DNA of 64,000 nt from Aedes albopictus (taxonomy: Eukaryota; Arthropoda; Insecta; Diptera; Culicidae). Every line of letters starts with the position of its first letter. Position 1 is the stretch's first letter. Of this stretch, positions 41,201-51,994 are shown in pieces. The position numbers and the translations under genes were made by a program. The stretch spans positions 294,854,256 to 294,918,255 of the forward strand of contig NC_085138.1 in the NCBI RefSeq assembly GCF_035046485.1. The letters run 5' to 3'. The notes beneath the pieces were generated by a model, which saw only the letters and a program-made list of their open reading frames with translations, was not told where the DNA came from and ran no database searches.

Positions 41201-43573
41201 GGTTTTCGCAGAACCGTCGAATACGACACGGAGCTTCGTTGTCGTACTTGCTTCCTTAATCACGGCGTGGTGGGGCAGGTAATAAGCTGGAGAGGTTTTT
41301 TCGTCGTCCACGTTGACCAACCGCATGTGGCCAAGGGAGAGATACTCTCGCATAAACTGGTGGTATTCGTCCTTCAATTGCGGAGTTCGTTCCAGGCGTC
41401 TTTCCAAAAACTCGAACCGTCGATAAGCGCTGTTCTTCGATTCGCCGATCATTTTGTCGAAGTCGGGCTTCCGGGGGTAACGAACAATGTATCGACCTTC
41501 GGAATTACGGGATACTGTTGAAGTGTACAGGGTTTCACAGTGTCGTTCTTCGATGGAATAGTTGTCTGTCGTCGTCAGCTCCTCTGCCTTCCAAAATCGC
41601 TCCAAGCTATCCTCTAGTGAGATCATTGACACAGTGACCGCTTCGCAGACGGTCGACGTAGACTGAACCGGAGAATTTGAGCCAGTCGATCCAACAACAA
41701 TCCAACCAAACACACTATCGACTAAGAGAGGGAGGTTTTTGTCGAGCTGAATCCGTGCCGCGCTGGGGAAGAACGAGTAGAAGTGTTTTGCCCCTAGAAG
41801 CATGTCAATTGGTTGGCTTTCATTGAACGAAGGATCTGCGAGGTACAAATCCTTCGGGATTTTCCATCCGGTGGTGGAAATGCTTTGCGAGGGCAGGTTA
41901 GCAGTTAGTTTGTCCATCACCAGGAAGTTCACACCGCACGAAAAGTCTCCCTTCCTTGACTGCACCTGGGCGAAGACAGATTCGCGTACTGAATTGGATT
42001 GCTTGCCGGCTCCCTGTACCGTGATATCCACTTTCTGTCGTCGTAGTCGTAGAATTCTAGCCATTCGATCCGTGATGAGATTCGGTTGGGAAGCACTGTC
42101 CAAAAGCGCACGAGCTAGGTGCTCTATACCGTAGTCATCGACGATTTTCACGACCACGGTTAGCAGAAAAATGTTCTCTCGAGGCTGTTGCAATGCTGAG
42201 TTAACTTCAACAGTGGGAACGGGCGCCGATGCAGCAACCATGGACTGTGTGGGCGATTCTACAACAGAAGAAACATTTGACGAGGTGGACGTAACCGGAG
42301 CAGCAGGGCTAGGAGCGGAATCTTGATGACTGGACCTTCGAGGAACATCGGACTGCTCAGGGTGGAGAAGCGTATGGTGACGTCGATTGCATTTCCGACA
42401 GGTGAAGCTAGACGGACATTGTCGAGCAAAGTGTTTCCCTTTCAAGCAATTATGGCACAACCGTTTGGAGTTCACAAGCTGCTGCCGTTCGGTCGGTGTA
42501 AGACTGCTGAATTGCTGGCACTTCCATACTGAATGCGACTGATTACACGCGATGCACTTTTCTCCTTGATTTGTGGTTGCTGCATAAGACGAAACACGAA
42601 ACTGTGGATGATGATGATGGGGCTTTCGAGTCGGATGAACAGAACCACCAGAAGCGGGCGCTGAATCCGGTGCATGATGGTTCACGGAAATCGATTCCAG
42701 TACCCGCGTCCGTCGTTGAAGAAAGTCTATTAGACAGGCGTAGTTTGGATCCGTCACAGTCGACGCATGGTCCTCCCACGCCTTCACGGTATCGTTATGA
42801 AGGCGGGTGCATAGCAAATGCTCCAAGATGGAGCTCCACGAACCGGTCGGTTCTCCCAATTGATGCAAAATTTTCGTATGTCGCTCAAATTCGTCCACCA
42901 ACCCGTGTAGCGACGCAGCAGTCTCCTTCTTCATGCTGGGGATGTCGAAGAGCGCCTGAAGGTGGCGCTTCTTGAGAAGGTAGTCGTTGGAATATCGATT
43001 CTCCAATGTCTGCCAAGCCAAGCCGTAGTTAGCAGAACTGATTCCGATGGACTCGATCAACTGAGCGGCTTCCCCCTTGACAGCTGCTCGTAAGTAATGA
43101 AATTTTTGTATGTCCGGTAGGTCCGGATTAGAGTGAATGAGCGCCAGGAATGTATCGTGGAAAGCCAGCCATTGCATGTAGTCCCCGTTGAACTCGGGTA
43201 GGGAAATCGTCGGCAACTTAATCCCAGAGAGAGTGGAGGACGCCTGAGGGGGTTGAGGGAATGCGTTGCTAATAACAGGAGGCGGAGGCAATTTCGAAAG
43301 CAAGCTGGCCTTTATTGTGAAGAGACGAGGTTCCAAATCAGCCCGAAATGTCGCATGCCCTGCCCTACCTTCTTCCGTCGTTTCTTCGTCCTCGAGTTGC
43401 GCTTGAACGGTCTCCAAGCTGTTCCAAACACCGTTGAGGTAGTCCAGTCTCAGCGGTAGTTGTGCCTGGTCCCTCTGAGCATCGAAGTTGGCAGCAAACT
43501 CCTCTGCCCGACCCAACGCAGCAAGCAGAGTGTTCCTCCTGGCTAGCAGCTGGCCTCGCTGCTGAGCCTCCAT
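38240..43573 (-). CDS. Pao/Bel gag-pol polyprotein
   Basis: Single intact frame of 1777 codons from the ATG at 43573 (MEAQQRG; the open frame extends 22 codons upstream to another ATG at 43639). Residue numbers here count from that upstream ATG. Gag ~23-350 has the DUF1759-type block ([18 protein letters not shown], 147-164). Zinc-binding motifs span 362-374, 395-408 (C-x2-C-x4-H-x4-C) and 414-426. The protease has D514-S-A. Reverse transcriptase has D850 ([11 protein letters not shown]) and YVDD 926-929. RNase H has D1103, E1147 and D1177. Integrase has an H1417/H1422/C1452/C1455 zinc site and D1487, D1552, E1606. All key residues are present, so the protein looks catalytically competent. 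It copies element RNA into DNA and integrates it. No env domain follows. Confidence 0.95.
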   Translation of the reverse strand: MEAQQRGQLLARRNTLLAALGRAEEFAANFDAQRDQAQLPLRLDYLNGVWNSLETVQAQLEDEETTEEGRAGHATFRADLEPRLFTIKASLLSKLPPPPVISNAFPQPPQASSTLSGIKLPTISLPEFNGDYMQWLAFHDTFLALIHSNPDLPDIQKFHYLRAAVKGEAAQLIESIGISSANYGLAWQTLENRYSNDYLLKKRHLQALFDIPSMKKETAASLHGLVDEFERHTKILHQLGEPTGSWSSILEHLLCTRLHNDTVKAWEDHASTVTDPNYACLIDFLQRRTRVLESISVNHHAPDSAPASGGSVHPTRKPHHHHPQFRVSSYAATTNQGEKCIACNQSHSVWKCQQFSSLTPTERQQLVNSKRLCHNCLKGKHFARQCPSSFTCRKCNRRHHTLLHPEQSDVPRRSSHQDSAPSPAAPVTSTSSNVSSVVESPTQSMVAASAPVPTVEVNSALQQPRENIFLLTVVVKIVDDYGIEHLARALLDSASQPNLITDRMARILRLRRQKVDITVQGAGKQSNSVRESVFAQVQSRKGDFSCGVNFLVMDKLTANLPSQSISTTGWKIPKDLYLADPSFNESQPIDMLLGAKHFYSFFPSAARIQLDKNLPLLVDSVFGWIVVGSTGSNSPVQSTSTVCEAVTVSMISLEDSLERFWKAEELTTTDNYSIEERHCETLYTSTVSRNSEGRYIVRYPRKPDFDKMIGESKNSAYRRFEFLERRLERTPQLKDEYHQFMREYLSLGHMRLVNVDDEKTSPAYYLPHHAVIKEASTTTKLRVVFDGSAKTSTGFSLNEALCVGPVVQDELIDIILRFRTFPVALVGDIAKMYRQVLIHPDDTPLQRVLWRFTQQSPVQTYELLTVTYGLAPSSFLATRTLQQLAEDEGEPFPKAAPALKKSFYVDDYIGGAQSVEEAILLRDELGQLLEKGGFELRKWTSNRLEVLQGLSDEHIGTQSSLQFAPHETIKALGINWEPEADVLRFDSQVRSSEGPPTKRSILSDIAKLFDPLGLISPVIVRAKIIMQELWLLSGDWDDPVPEPVRSKWEKYHQELADISEHRVDRYALLPDSVIQLHTFADASQSAYGACTYARCEDNQGRVRIQLLASKSRVAPLKRITIARLELCAAVVAAHLHDRIKKAIDVNVSASFFWSDSAVTLQWLRSPPNTWPTYVANRVSEVQQYTHGCQWKHVPGVENPADLVSRGMTVREFIVSELWHHGPNWLARPHEDWPASIPPGVPAEQLEIKPAVVLVQTSTAIHPIFLRWSSYNRLLHVVGYIMRFVGNTRSKLRTQPSGNVTPVPGNLTVAEIANAKTILIRLAQEDGYAAEIKELKKKETVSKQSHIRNMSPFFDPEGVLRVGGRLNFALLPYQAKHPALLPTKHPFTRLIVEHFHRKLLHGGGRQLLTAIREEFWPPRGRKLVQSVVRNCFRCIRLNPVPAQQQIGQLPAQRVIPSRPFSVTGIDYAGPLYLRPIHKRAAPAKAYLCLFVCFSTKAVHLELVGDLSTQAFLCSLRRFISRRGRPAHIHTDNGKNFEGAKNELAELFSRFQDRSQQNEIATFCSDEGITWHLTPPKAPHFGGLWEAAVKVAKKHLYRQLGSSRLSFEDMCTILMQIEAIMNSRPLLPMTEDPNDLAALTPAHFLIGSSLHALPDPDVRSIPTSRLQHHQQLQQHVQQFWTRWRQEYLQELQKDTRLWQRNEQIVPGRMVILVDEMQPTIRWPLARIESVLPGNDHLVRVVTLRTTRGIITRPITKICLLPSSSMVPNAEDGPASSGGS

Positions 43574-43639
43574 GGCGCAAACGTCCAGATGGATACCTGT
43601 GGACCAAACGGACCAAGAGTAGACCCACGCAGAAAACAA

Positions 43640-44333
43640 TTAACTACTTGGAAAGGTGCTCACCTGTTCCAAGGCAAACTGTGCCTTGTATTTTAAAATC
43701 AGCCAACAGGAACTCAGCGAAGTACCGTCCGTACTGAATCGTCGAAATGGATTATCCGGTCGGAAATGCCCCCGATGGACCTCAGGGATGTCACACGATG
43801 ACCGATGAAAGGGCGTAGTAGCTGACTATCATACAGTAGTAGCCTCACCACGCGTTTTGGTTGGTTAGGGACGCCACAGCAGCAAGAAATAGCACAAAAT
43901 CACTGGGCAGGATGTTTCAGACGAAGTGCGTCACAAATCGCTTGATATGAGCAATCTCGATGTAGCGATGCAAAGATGAAAGCGGCGAAATCCGGTATTC
44001 ACCACGGCTGGGGACGCCACAGTGAAACAATAGTCCGATTGTTCTCGGAGCTCGTCTTCGCAATGGCGCTTGGAGGCCAAAAGTATTGGCACACTCCGGA
44101 TGCACGACGGCCAATGTCGAGCGGGAACGATTAATGCATGCAGGAAGAGAGAGAAAATATCTAAAGGGTACCTGTGGGTACAGCAAATCGAACTGGACAG
44201 GTCTTTACCTTCCGCTCGAAAGTTCGAGCCTTGTATTAATACAATACAGCAACAGCCAGATCCAGAACAATCCAATGAGCCGATGTCCAAGATGGCAGCG
44301 CCCAGTAGGTAGTTCACCACGCGGTCCCAGCGT
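43640..44333 (-). other. 5' leader of the Pao/Bel element
   Basis: Untranslated region between the primer site and the gag-pol start. It carries only short ORFs. Packaging signals are expected here from family knowledge but not identified. Confidence 0.6.
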
Positions 44334-44351
44334 ATCCTGGTCACGGCACCA
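44334..44351 (-). promoter_or_regulatory. primer binding site, tRNA-His type
   Basis: Minus strand TGGTGCCGTGACCAGGAT, eight bases from the 5' LTR, is complementary to the 3' end of insect tRNA-His (...ATCCTGGTCACGGCA plus CCA). 18 contiguous matches to the tRNA as I recall it. Confidence 0.8.
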
Positions 44352-44359
44352 AAAATTAA

Positions 44360-44973
44360 TGATGGCGCTTACCCGTTTCCTACGCTGTGCTTTTTCTTCT
44401 TTTGGCCAAACTACGCCGGTTGGCGTGGGCACACGATAGGCACAAGTACCCTACTTGACGATCTGGCCTGGGATCACCTGTACAGGTAAGTTTCATGCAC
44501 CACAGGCAGTGGCGATCACCCTCAATCGCAGTGGAAATGGCACATACAGCATGCACACGGTAAGTACGGCCTTCACTAAACAGCAGCAGCACGATAGCAC
44601 GACGGGGACAATCGACACAATCCAACGACGCACTAAGTATTTTCTCTCTTCAGGTACGTATAACACCACTTTTCACTTACGACGATAGAAGATTTATTGA
44701 ACGCTCCATGCAAACTTTGACTAACAAACTTTATTCGGATAAATTAGGACTTTGCTTTTTATTTCCTATTGGATTGTTCAGCTGTTCACAGCTCAGTGGT
44801 TCGATTCTGACTGAGTGGGGTGGCTGGCAGAGTGTGCTGGTTCGCTAGCATCATCGTCAGCTGGGCTGACTGAGTTGCCAGAATGACCAGAAAATCTACG
44901 ACCGCTAGCACCAATCAACAAGTGAGAAGTTGCATCTCACGCAGTGCCACCAAAATTCGACATTGAACCAACA
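44360..44973 (-). repeat. 5' LTR of the Pao/Bel element
   Basis: 614 bases, apparently identical to 37471-38084. Contains the promoter and polyadenylation functions by family rule. On the minus strand it begins TGTTGGTTCAATG and ends GCGCCATCA. Confidence 0.95.
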
Positions 44974-44978
44974 CAAGT

Positions 44979-45482
44979 ATTTTCTACAGAAGTCCCCGAG
45001 AATGTATTTTAGAGCTCCCAGGAAATTCCTTTAGGAATTTCATGGAAATTGCCCCTCGAGTCCCGAGAATTTGTCCAGGGATTTACCGGGAATCCTTTCA
45101 TGGATTCCCCCGAGGATTCCCATCACGGAAATTCCTTTAGAAGCAACCGAAGAATTCCTGCAGTAATTGAGATAGAATCACTGCAGGGTTTCCCAGGGAA
45201 TTTCTCAATGATTCATTTTTAATTTAACTACATAAATTATCCGGAAATTTAAACCAGAATTTTCACGAAACTTACTTCAGAAATCTACCAACAAATCTTC
45301 CAATGATAATACATGGTTCCTCGGACTTATTTCCAAAAGTGCCACAAAAAATTCCGGAAATTTCTCCAGAAGATCTTCGGGGATTCATCCTGGAGTTTTA
45401 AGGAAATTTCTCAAAGAGTTCTTCGGAAAGAGTTCTCAAAGAGTTCTCATCCATTCCTTAAGAAGATAATTGGAAATTTCTA
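44979..45482. repeat. GAATTCC array, right continuation (same orientation)
   Basis: Resumes the 36790-37465 array after the Pao/Bel target duplication, in the same strand orientation (GAATTCC...CAGGGATTTACC). Confidence 0.65.
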
Positions 45483-45520
45483 CACGATATTCTCGGAAAT
45501 TCCTCTAGTAGAATATCGTG
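45483..45520. repeat. hairpin at the axis of the inverted arrays
   Basis: CACGATATTCT (45483-45493) and AGAATATCGTG (45510-45520) form a perfect 11-base stem. Array orientation reverses here. Confidence 0.7.
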
Positions 45521-47275
45521 GAAAATGGTAGAGAAATTCTCAATGATCTCCAGGAGAATTTCGCAAGGAGCTCCTAGAGAAATTCCCAAGGATCTTTTTG
45601 GGGAATTCCCGAGGAACTCCTGAAGGTATATCTGCGAATCTCTGGGAAAGATGCCCGAGGAACTTTTGGAAGAATCTCGAGGTAATCCTGGACGAATTAT
45701 TGAGGAACTTCTGGAGGAATTTTCGTAGAACTCCTGGAAGAATTCCCAAGGAACCCTTAAAAAAATCCCGAAATAAATCCTAAAAGACTTCTTGAGGATC
45801 TCCTGGCGAAATTCCCGAGTAACTCGTAAAGGGGTTCCCGAGGAATTCTTAGCAAGATTCCGAAGGAGCTCCTGGAGGAATTCCAGAAGGAGTTCTGAGG
45901 CATTCTTGAGAAACCCCTCGACCTATTCCATAGTAGCTCCTGGAAGAATTTTTGGGAAACTTATGGAGAAATTCCCGAGGAACATCTGAAAGAATTTCCG
46001 AAGAACTCCTGAAGGAATTTTCGAGGAACTCCAGAACGAGTTCCTGTAGATCTCCTAGAAGAATACCTGAAAAACTCCTAGAGAAATTCCTGAGGAACTT
46101 CAGCAGGAATTCTCGAAGAACTCTTGGAAGAATTCTCGAGGAACTCCTGGAGGAATTCCGAGGAATTTCCTAGGAACTCCTGGAGGAAATCCCGAGGAAC
46201 TCCTAGAGGAATACCCGAGAATCTCTTGAAAAGTTTTCCGAGGAACTTCTGGAAGAGTCTCCGCGGAACTCGTAGAGAAATTCCCGAGGAACTCATGGAT
46301 AAATTCCAGAAGAAATTCTAGAAAATTTCACGAGAAACTCCTAGAGGAATCCTCTCGAGGAGCTTCTGGAGGAATTCCGAGGAAAACATGGAGGAATATC
46401 TGAGGAACTTCTGAAGAAATTCTCGGCAAACTCCTGGAGGAATTCCAGAGGAGCTTCTGTAGGAATTTGCGCGGAGCTCTTAGAGGTATTCGCGAGAATC
46501 TCTTGAAGAGATTCCCGTGGAACTCCTGGAAGAATCCTCAAGGAACCCGTGGAAAAATTCCCGAGGAACTCCTGGAAGAATTCCCGTAGAACTGCTCGAG
46601 CAATTCCCGAGGAACTCCAGGAGGAATTATCGAGGAGCTTCTTTAAAAAAAAATCCGAGTAATACATGGAGGAATTTCCTAGAACTCCTGGAGGAATTCC
46701 AGAGTATATCCTAGAGAAGTTGCCAAGGCACTCCTGAAGAAATTCTAGAAAAAAATTCTGGAGGAATTCCCAAGGAACCTCTAAAGAAATTTTCAAGGAA
46801 CTTCTAAAATTCTTCGTGAGGATCTCCTTGAGATATTCCAGAAGAACTCCTGCAGTAATGCCTGAGAAACTCCAGGAGGAATTTTCGATAAACTCCAGAA
46901 GGTATTTCCGAGAAAATCCTGGATGAATTCCCAAGGAACAGCTGTAGGAGATCGCGGAGAACTCCTGGAAGAATTCCGAAGAACTCCTAGAGTATTTTCT
47001 AGGAACTCGTGAAGGAATTCTCAAGGATCTTCGAGAGGAGCTCCCAAAGGACTCCCGAAGGAACTCCTGGCGATCTGCTGAAGAAATTCTCGGCAAGCCA
47101 CTGGAGGAATTCTCGAGGAACTCCAGGCGAAATTTGCGAGGAGCTTCGGGAGGATCGCCTGGAAGAAATCCCGAGAAACTCTTCAATGAATTTCAAGAGG
47201 AATTCCTGATAAAATCCTGGAAGAAATCCCGAGTAGCTACTGGAGAAATCTTAAAAGGCTGCCTAGGACAAATAA
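45521..47275. repeat. GAATTCC array, inverted arm
   Basis: Degenerate ~23-24-base units GAGGAACTCCTGGAGGAATT, the reverse complement of the units left of 45483. ORFs of up to 281 codons across it are period artefacts. Confidence 0.75.
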
Positions 47276-47579
47276 CCTGTTTTAAGAGATTTTTTGAAAA
47301 ACTAGAGAATAGCCAGATGAATTCCCAGTTGAAACTTCGAAAAATTCTTAAAATAACGTCTTTTAGAATCTTTGATGACAAAAAGTTCTTGAATGAAATT
47401 AAAAATAATATTACATATATTTGATTGTTCTGGAAGATATCTTGAAGCATTCATGGAATGTATTGCTTGTTCATAAAAATTTTGCATTCTTTATATAACT
47501 GCTGATCTGAAATTAATTCAATAAATCAGCATATATCCTGAAATTTCCAAGAAATTGTAGTCGTCATCTTTCAATCGTA

Positions 47580-48517
47580 GGGGTGGGCGGGGCATTATGG
47601 ACACCCGGGGCAGAATGGACACCCTCAATATTTTGAAATATGCGAACTTTTTTGAACTTTTAATGAATGGAGAATATAGTCCATTTGTCTAAAACGTAGT
47701 TTCAGGAAATGAACATTCGAAATTAAAATTACACTTGATTTTACACAAAAAAGTTGCGTCCTCCGTTTTTTGTGCATGGAAATTATAATTTTCACACCAT
47801 CTAAAATAAGATTTAGTGATTAATTTATTGCAGGTCGATTAAAACCTGATATTTCTAGAACACATGCAAGTAGTTTTGCTGTATCTACATGCTTAACATG
47901 TTCATATTTTCTTTTTTATTATATCAAAAATCAAGTTTGGAAATATCTTCTGCTGCCGGGGCAAAATGGACACTCACCTTTTTGATAGAAGCGGCAAGGG
48001 AAAAATATAACCTATATCACAAACCAACCAAATTCTTCGATTTCAGTATATTTTCGGTTAAATGTTCACTATAGTAGACATAGGGTGAAAGAAATTGGTC
48101 AAAAAACGACAGAAGTGGAAAATAGTTGTTCTAGGCACAGCTGTATATGCTGACAAAAACGAAGCTTTATCCAAAACAGCCTGAATTTAAATTAACTGAA
48201 CAAAAATGAACTACTTCGGCGTATTATTCATCCATAATAGTTGTTTTGTAATGAAATGACTTTATAGGTGTAAATAATGTACGAAATTCGTAAAAGTCTC
48301 ATGGTGTCCATTCTGCCCCGTATGCTTGAAGACGGTCATGAAAAACTAACATTTTTCAAAACATTTTTTGAAGTGGATAAATCATTTTTCTTCGTGAGCA
48401 TTCTTATGCAATAGATGCTAAATAGACTTTAAAAGGATACATGTATCAAAAAACTAAACTTTTTTTACATCTTGCCAGGTAAAGTTGGCAAAAACCTTAG
48501 GGTGCCCCGCCTACCCC
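47580..48517. mobile_element. 938-base TA-flanked inverted-repeat element
   Basis: The ends GGGGTGGGCGGGGCA and (inverted) GGGGTAGGCGGGGCA lie between TA dinucleotides (47578-47579, 48518-48519). The phrase GGGGCAGAATGGACACC recurs internally and inverted (GGTGTCCATTCTGCCCC at ~48304). No transposase. Confidence 0.75.
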
Positions 48518-48669
48518 TATTTTAACTAAAAACTGCTCCAAAAACTCCACCATTAACCGAAAAAATTGAAATCTAGTTTTTTTTTTATCAACAAAAACGG
48601 AAACGCATTTCATCTAAAATTGTCCCAAGATTCAAATTATTGGGTTGGAACAAAAATATAAATTTTACT

Positions 48670-48971
48670 AGCTGTCCCGGCAAACGTTACCTTGCCAAGC
48701 TGTATCGGTATGACAACTGTTGAGGTCATCGTAGCAACGCACTCTAGATTGATTTAATTTCGATCACGCTGAATTTCTTCCCGGCTCATAAGAAAATCAG
48801 TATTTTCACTATTTTCATGCATTTTTAAATGATTTTCTTAACTTTTACTACTTATAAACACAACCACCATGAATACGAATCAAACCATGCAAAAGTGACC
48901 CTGATCGATCCACCCGTTCGTGAGTTTTGTTGCCTCAAAGAAACTCCGAACTTATTTTTATATATATAGAT
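48670..48971. repeat. dispersed insect repeat (CTAGCTGTCCCGGCAAACG type)
   Basis: Starts CTAGCTGTCCCGGCAAACGT and ends CCGTTCGTGAGTTTTGTTGC...TATATATATAGAT. I recognise the pattern from many insect genomes but cannot assign the class. Confidence 0.45.
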
Positions 48972-49226
48972 TTCTCAGCTTTCAAAAGTCTTCAAAAGTT
49001 TTCACAGAATTTGAAATGTCTTCAGTATGTCTTCACAAAATTAAATGTCTTCACAGAAGTTTAAATGTCTTCAAATTGAAGACATGTCTTCACACCTGGC
49101 ATCCCTGGCCATCAATGCGAGCGAACCGAGTTCCTCTTCGTGTATCGGTGCTTGCGGCGGTTCCGTCATCATGGTATACACTGCTTGCCGTCGTCGTGAT
49201 GCTTCCGTTACCAACAGGCACACATA

Positions 49227-50147
49227 CAGGGGATACTCAAAATAACTAGGACAGGTAAAATTTTCACATTTCGAAAATTGTTCAACTCGCTGTAACTTTT
49301 TGAAAAGGGCATCAAATATTCTCAAATTTTTACTGTAAGTTCATCAACTAGTTGTGTATCAGTGGACAAAATTTGGTAAAGATCGGGCCATTCTTCACGA
49401 AGTTATGAAGATTATAGAAAAAGGTATAATTATCCGATAGCCAACTTTGAGCTGTTGTATCTCCGGATTCAATGAACCGAATGCAATGAAATTTTGATCA
49501 TTTATGACTTATATAATGAACTTTGAAAAACAGTTTACCTAATTTGAAATTATTAATAAGAAAAAAAGTTATGGCGATTTCATTTGTTCTATGTTTTTTT
49601 AGTAAATTTATCTGTTTTTCATGTGCATCCCATTACATTTTCAATTTAATGCCGGCTATTTCGTTACTTTCCTTTAAAATATAAATATATTCAAGTCAAT
49701 TAGAGGGAATTTTAATTAACTATTATTGCTATCTCGAATTTTGAAACGATGATGAAGTTCTGAAATAATTGGTGTTATATTAGAAAAATAATCCAATCGC
49801 AATAATTTTCTTTCGTGTAAAGAATTTCAAGTTTTGTCAAAGGTTTTTAATAGTTCATTATATAAGTCATAAATGATCAAAATTTCATTGCATTCGGTTC
49901 ATTGAATCCGGAGATATAACAGCTCAAAGTTGACTATAGGATAATTATACCTTTTTCTAGAACCTTTATAACTTCGTGTAGAATGGCTCGATCTTTTCCA
50001 AATTTTGTCCACTGATACACAACTAGTTGATGAACTTACAGTAAAAATTTGAGAATATTTGATGCCCTTTTCGAAAAGTTACAGTGAGTTGAACATTTTT
50101 CGAAAAGTGAAAATTTTACCTGTCCCAGTTATTTTGAGTATCCCCTG
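49227..50147. mobile_element. 921-base TA-flanked element with ~310-base TIRs
   Basis: CAGGGGATACTCAAAATAAC at the left is inverted at the right (GTTATTTTGAGTATCCCCTG), allowing for small changes. The arms run 49227-49540 and 49840-50147. TA duplications at 49225-49226 and 50148-50149. It is related to the half-element at 24230-24566. No coding capacity. Confidence 0.85.
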
Positions 50148-50499
50148 TATTATTTGCTACACGCTCGGGGTTACTACTTCCCGCTATTTTCGTGTGGCTT
50201 CTGAAACCGTAAGCGAATCCATCACTCCGATAAATTGTAATTATCGACCTACCAAAATGGAAAGTGTTAGTACAGTATCTGTCCGTTTATTTACTATTTT
50301 TGTATTATTTCGTAATTATATTCCTCAACTCAAGAACAAGATAACAGCAAAAATCACTTACAAGCAGACAGATTCCTGCAATCCGTCTTTTTTTTATTAG
50401 TGGAAAAGAGGGTATAAAGCAATCCCTAATGAATGACTCGATTTTTGGCCATGAAATGCTCACGCTTTCCGGAAGTGGCTCCTTAATAATTTCAACAAT

Positions 50500-51990
50500 G
50501 TATTTTTGGAGGATTTCAGAAAGGAACTAATGGACGATTCCCTGAGTGAAATATTAGAAGGTTTTCAGAAGGAACAGCTGAAAATTTCTTCCTGAAATCC
50601 TTCAGGAGTCCTTTCTGATAATCTCTTAGGAACTTCTTCCGGGAATCCACCCGGGAGTTCCTTCCAAGAATCCTCCAGTAGTTCCAACCAGAAATCTCCA
50701 AGAGTCCCTTTTTGGAATTCTCCAGGAGGTTTTCCGGCAATCTTCCAGTTGTTCCTTCCGGGAATACTTCAGGAGGTCATGTTGGAAATTCACCAGGTGT
50801 TTCGGGAATTCTCCAGAAGCTCCATCAGGTTTTTACAATAATTCTCCAAGAGATTCTTCAAAGAATTCTCCAAGATTTTCTACCAGCAATTTTTTAGGAG
50901 GTTCTTTTAATAGTCCTCCAATAGTTGTTTCCATTTTTTTTTCTAAGGGTCCTTCAGGAGTTTCTTCCAAGAATCCTCCAGAATTTCCTTCCGAGAATCT
51001 ACAGGAGTTCCTTACAACATCCTCCAGGAGTTCCTTTCATAAATCCACCAGGAGCTCCTTCCAGAAATACTCCAGAAGTTCCTTCTGAGAATCATCCAAG
51101 AATTCCTTCCGAGAATCATCCCGGAGCTCCCTAATAGAATCCGCAGGAGTTCCTTCCGCGAATCCTTCAGGAAATCATTTCGAGAATCCTCCATGAGATC
51201 TTTTCAAGAACCTTGCAGGAGTTCATACCGAGTATCGTCCAGGAATTCTTTATGGGAGTCCTCTAGGAGTTTCTTTCAAGAATCTACCAGGAGCTCCTTC
51301 CGGAATTTTACCAAGTGTTACTTCCGAGGCCTCCAAAAGTGCTTTCTGAGTGTTCTCCAGGAGTTTTATCCATGGATCCTTCAGAAATTCCTTCGGAGAA
51401 CCCTCCAGGAGTACCTCTCGGGAATTTTTCAAGTGTTCCTTCCCAGAATATTCCAGGAGTTTCGACCTAGAAATGCCTTCCGAGAATTCTGTAGGAGATT
51501 ATGCCAAGATTCATCCACGTGTTCCTTCCAAGAATTCTTTTGGAAATCCTTCAGAAATTCCTTCTGAGAGTCCTCCAGCAGTCCCTTTCGAGAATCATCC
51601 AGGGATTATTTTCCGAGAATTCTCCACGAGTTACTTCCGAGAGGAGAGACGAACCAGCCAAGGGCTGAAAGTTTCTTTAATAAAGACAAACCAATCAATC
51701 AATCAATACTTCCGAGAGTCCTCTCTAGGAGTTACTTATGAGAACCCTCCAAGGTTTTTTTTTCAAGAATCCTCCAGGATTTCTTTCCGAGAATGCTCCA
51801 CGAGGTTAAGGAAATTCCGGATGGAGTTCTTGGAGGGAATGCCGAATGGAGTTCGTGGAGGAATTCTCAGACAAAATTTCTGGAGCAATCCCCTGCTGGA
51901 TTACCTGTATAAACTCTTGGATGAAATTTTGGAATGATGGAGATTCTGAAAGAATTCTCGGATGGAATTTTGGAGGAATCCTGGGGTACA
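50500..51990. repeat. GAATCCTCCAGGAGTTCCTT-type minisatellite
   Basis: Degenerate ~24-base units (TTCCGAGAATCCTCCAGGAG), related to the GAATTCC arrays. ORFs up to 195 codons are period artefacts. Interrupted at 51644 by a LINE tail; orientation flips near 51805. Confidence 0.75.
51644..51707 (+). mobile_element. 64-base 5'-truncated non-LTR insertion
   Basis: GAGAGACGAACCAGCCAAGG...TTCTTTAATAAAGAC ends in an (AATC)n tail and is flanked by an 11-base duplication ACTTCCGAGAG (51633-51643, 51708-51718). Only the element's 3' end was copied. Confidence 0.75.
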
Positions 51991-51994
51991 ATTT

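Larger units (their letters stand above)
37471..44973 (-). mobile_element. complete Pao/Bel LTR retrotransposon
   Basis: 7503 bases on the minus strand: 614-base LTRs at both ends with TG...CA termini, a 5-base target duplication CAAGT (37466-37470, 44974-44978), a tRNA-His-type primer site, a purine-rich tract before the 3' LTR, and one uninterrupted gag-pol frame. No envelope gene. By eye the LTRs are identical, which indicates a recent insertion. It sits in a GAATTCC array inside the hAT-like element, so it is among the youngest layers here. Confidence 0.95.
36601..49107. mobile_element. hAT-like element expanded to 12.5 kb by nested repeats
   Basis: The ends CAGGGATGCCAGGT (36601-36614; inverted 49094-49107) are bordered by a perfect 8-base duplication GCCATCAA (36593-36600, 49108-49115). 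Both are hAT hallmarks. Subterminal DNA at both ends repeats ATGTCTTCACA several times (36650-36672, 49016-49094), typical of hAT transposase-binding repeats. The interior holds GAATTCC arrays, a complete Pao/Bel element and a 938-base TA-flanked element; no hAT transposase is visible. The end pairing is inferred from sequence agreement across 12.5 kb. Confidence 0.75.

Noticed and set aside
43574..43639. Upstream ATG extending the Pao/Bel frame by 22 codons
   Set aside because: The extension has no gag-like features; the ATG at 43573 gives the expected charged start. It remains possible.
46341..47186. 281-codon minus ORF and similar ones at 51350-51937 and 61276-61812
   Set aside because: They lie within 12/24-base GAATTCC-type arrays whose period keeps frames open; composition is purely repeat-derived.
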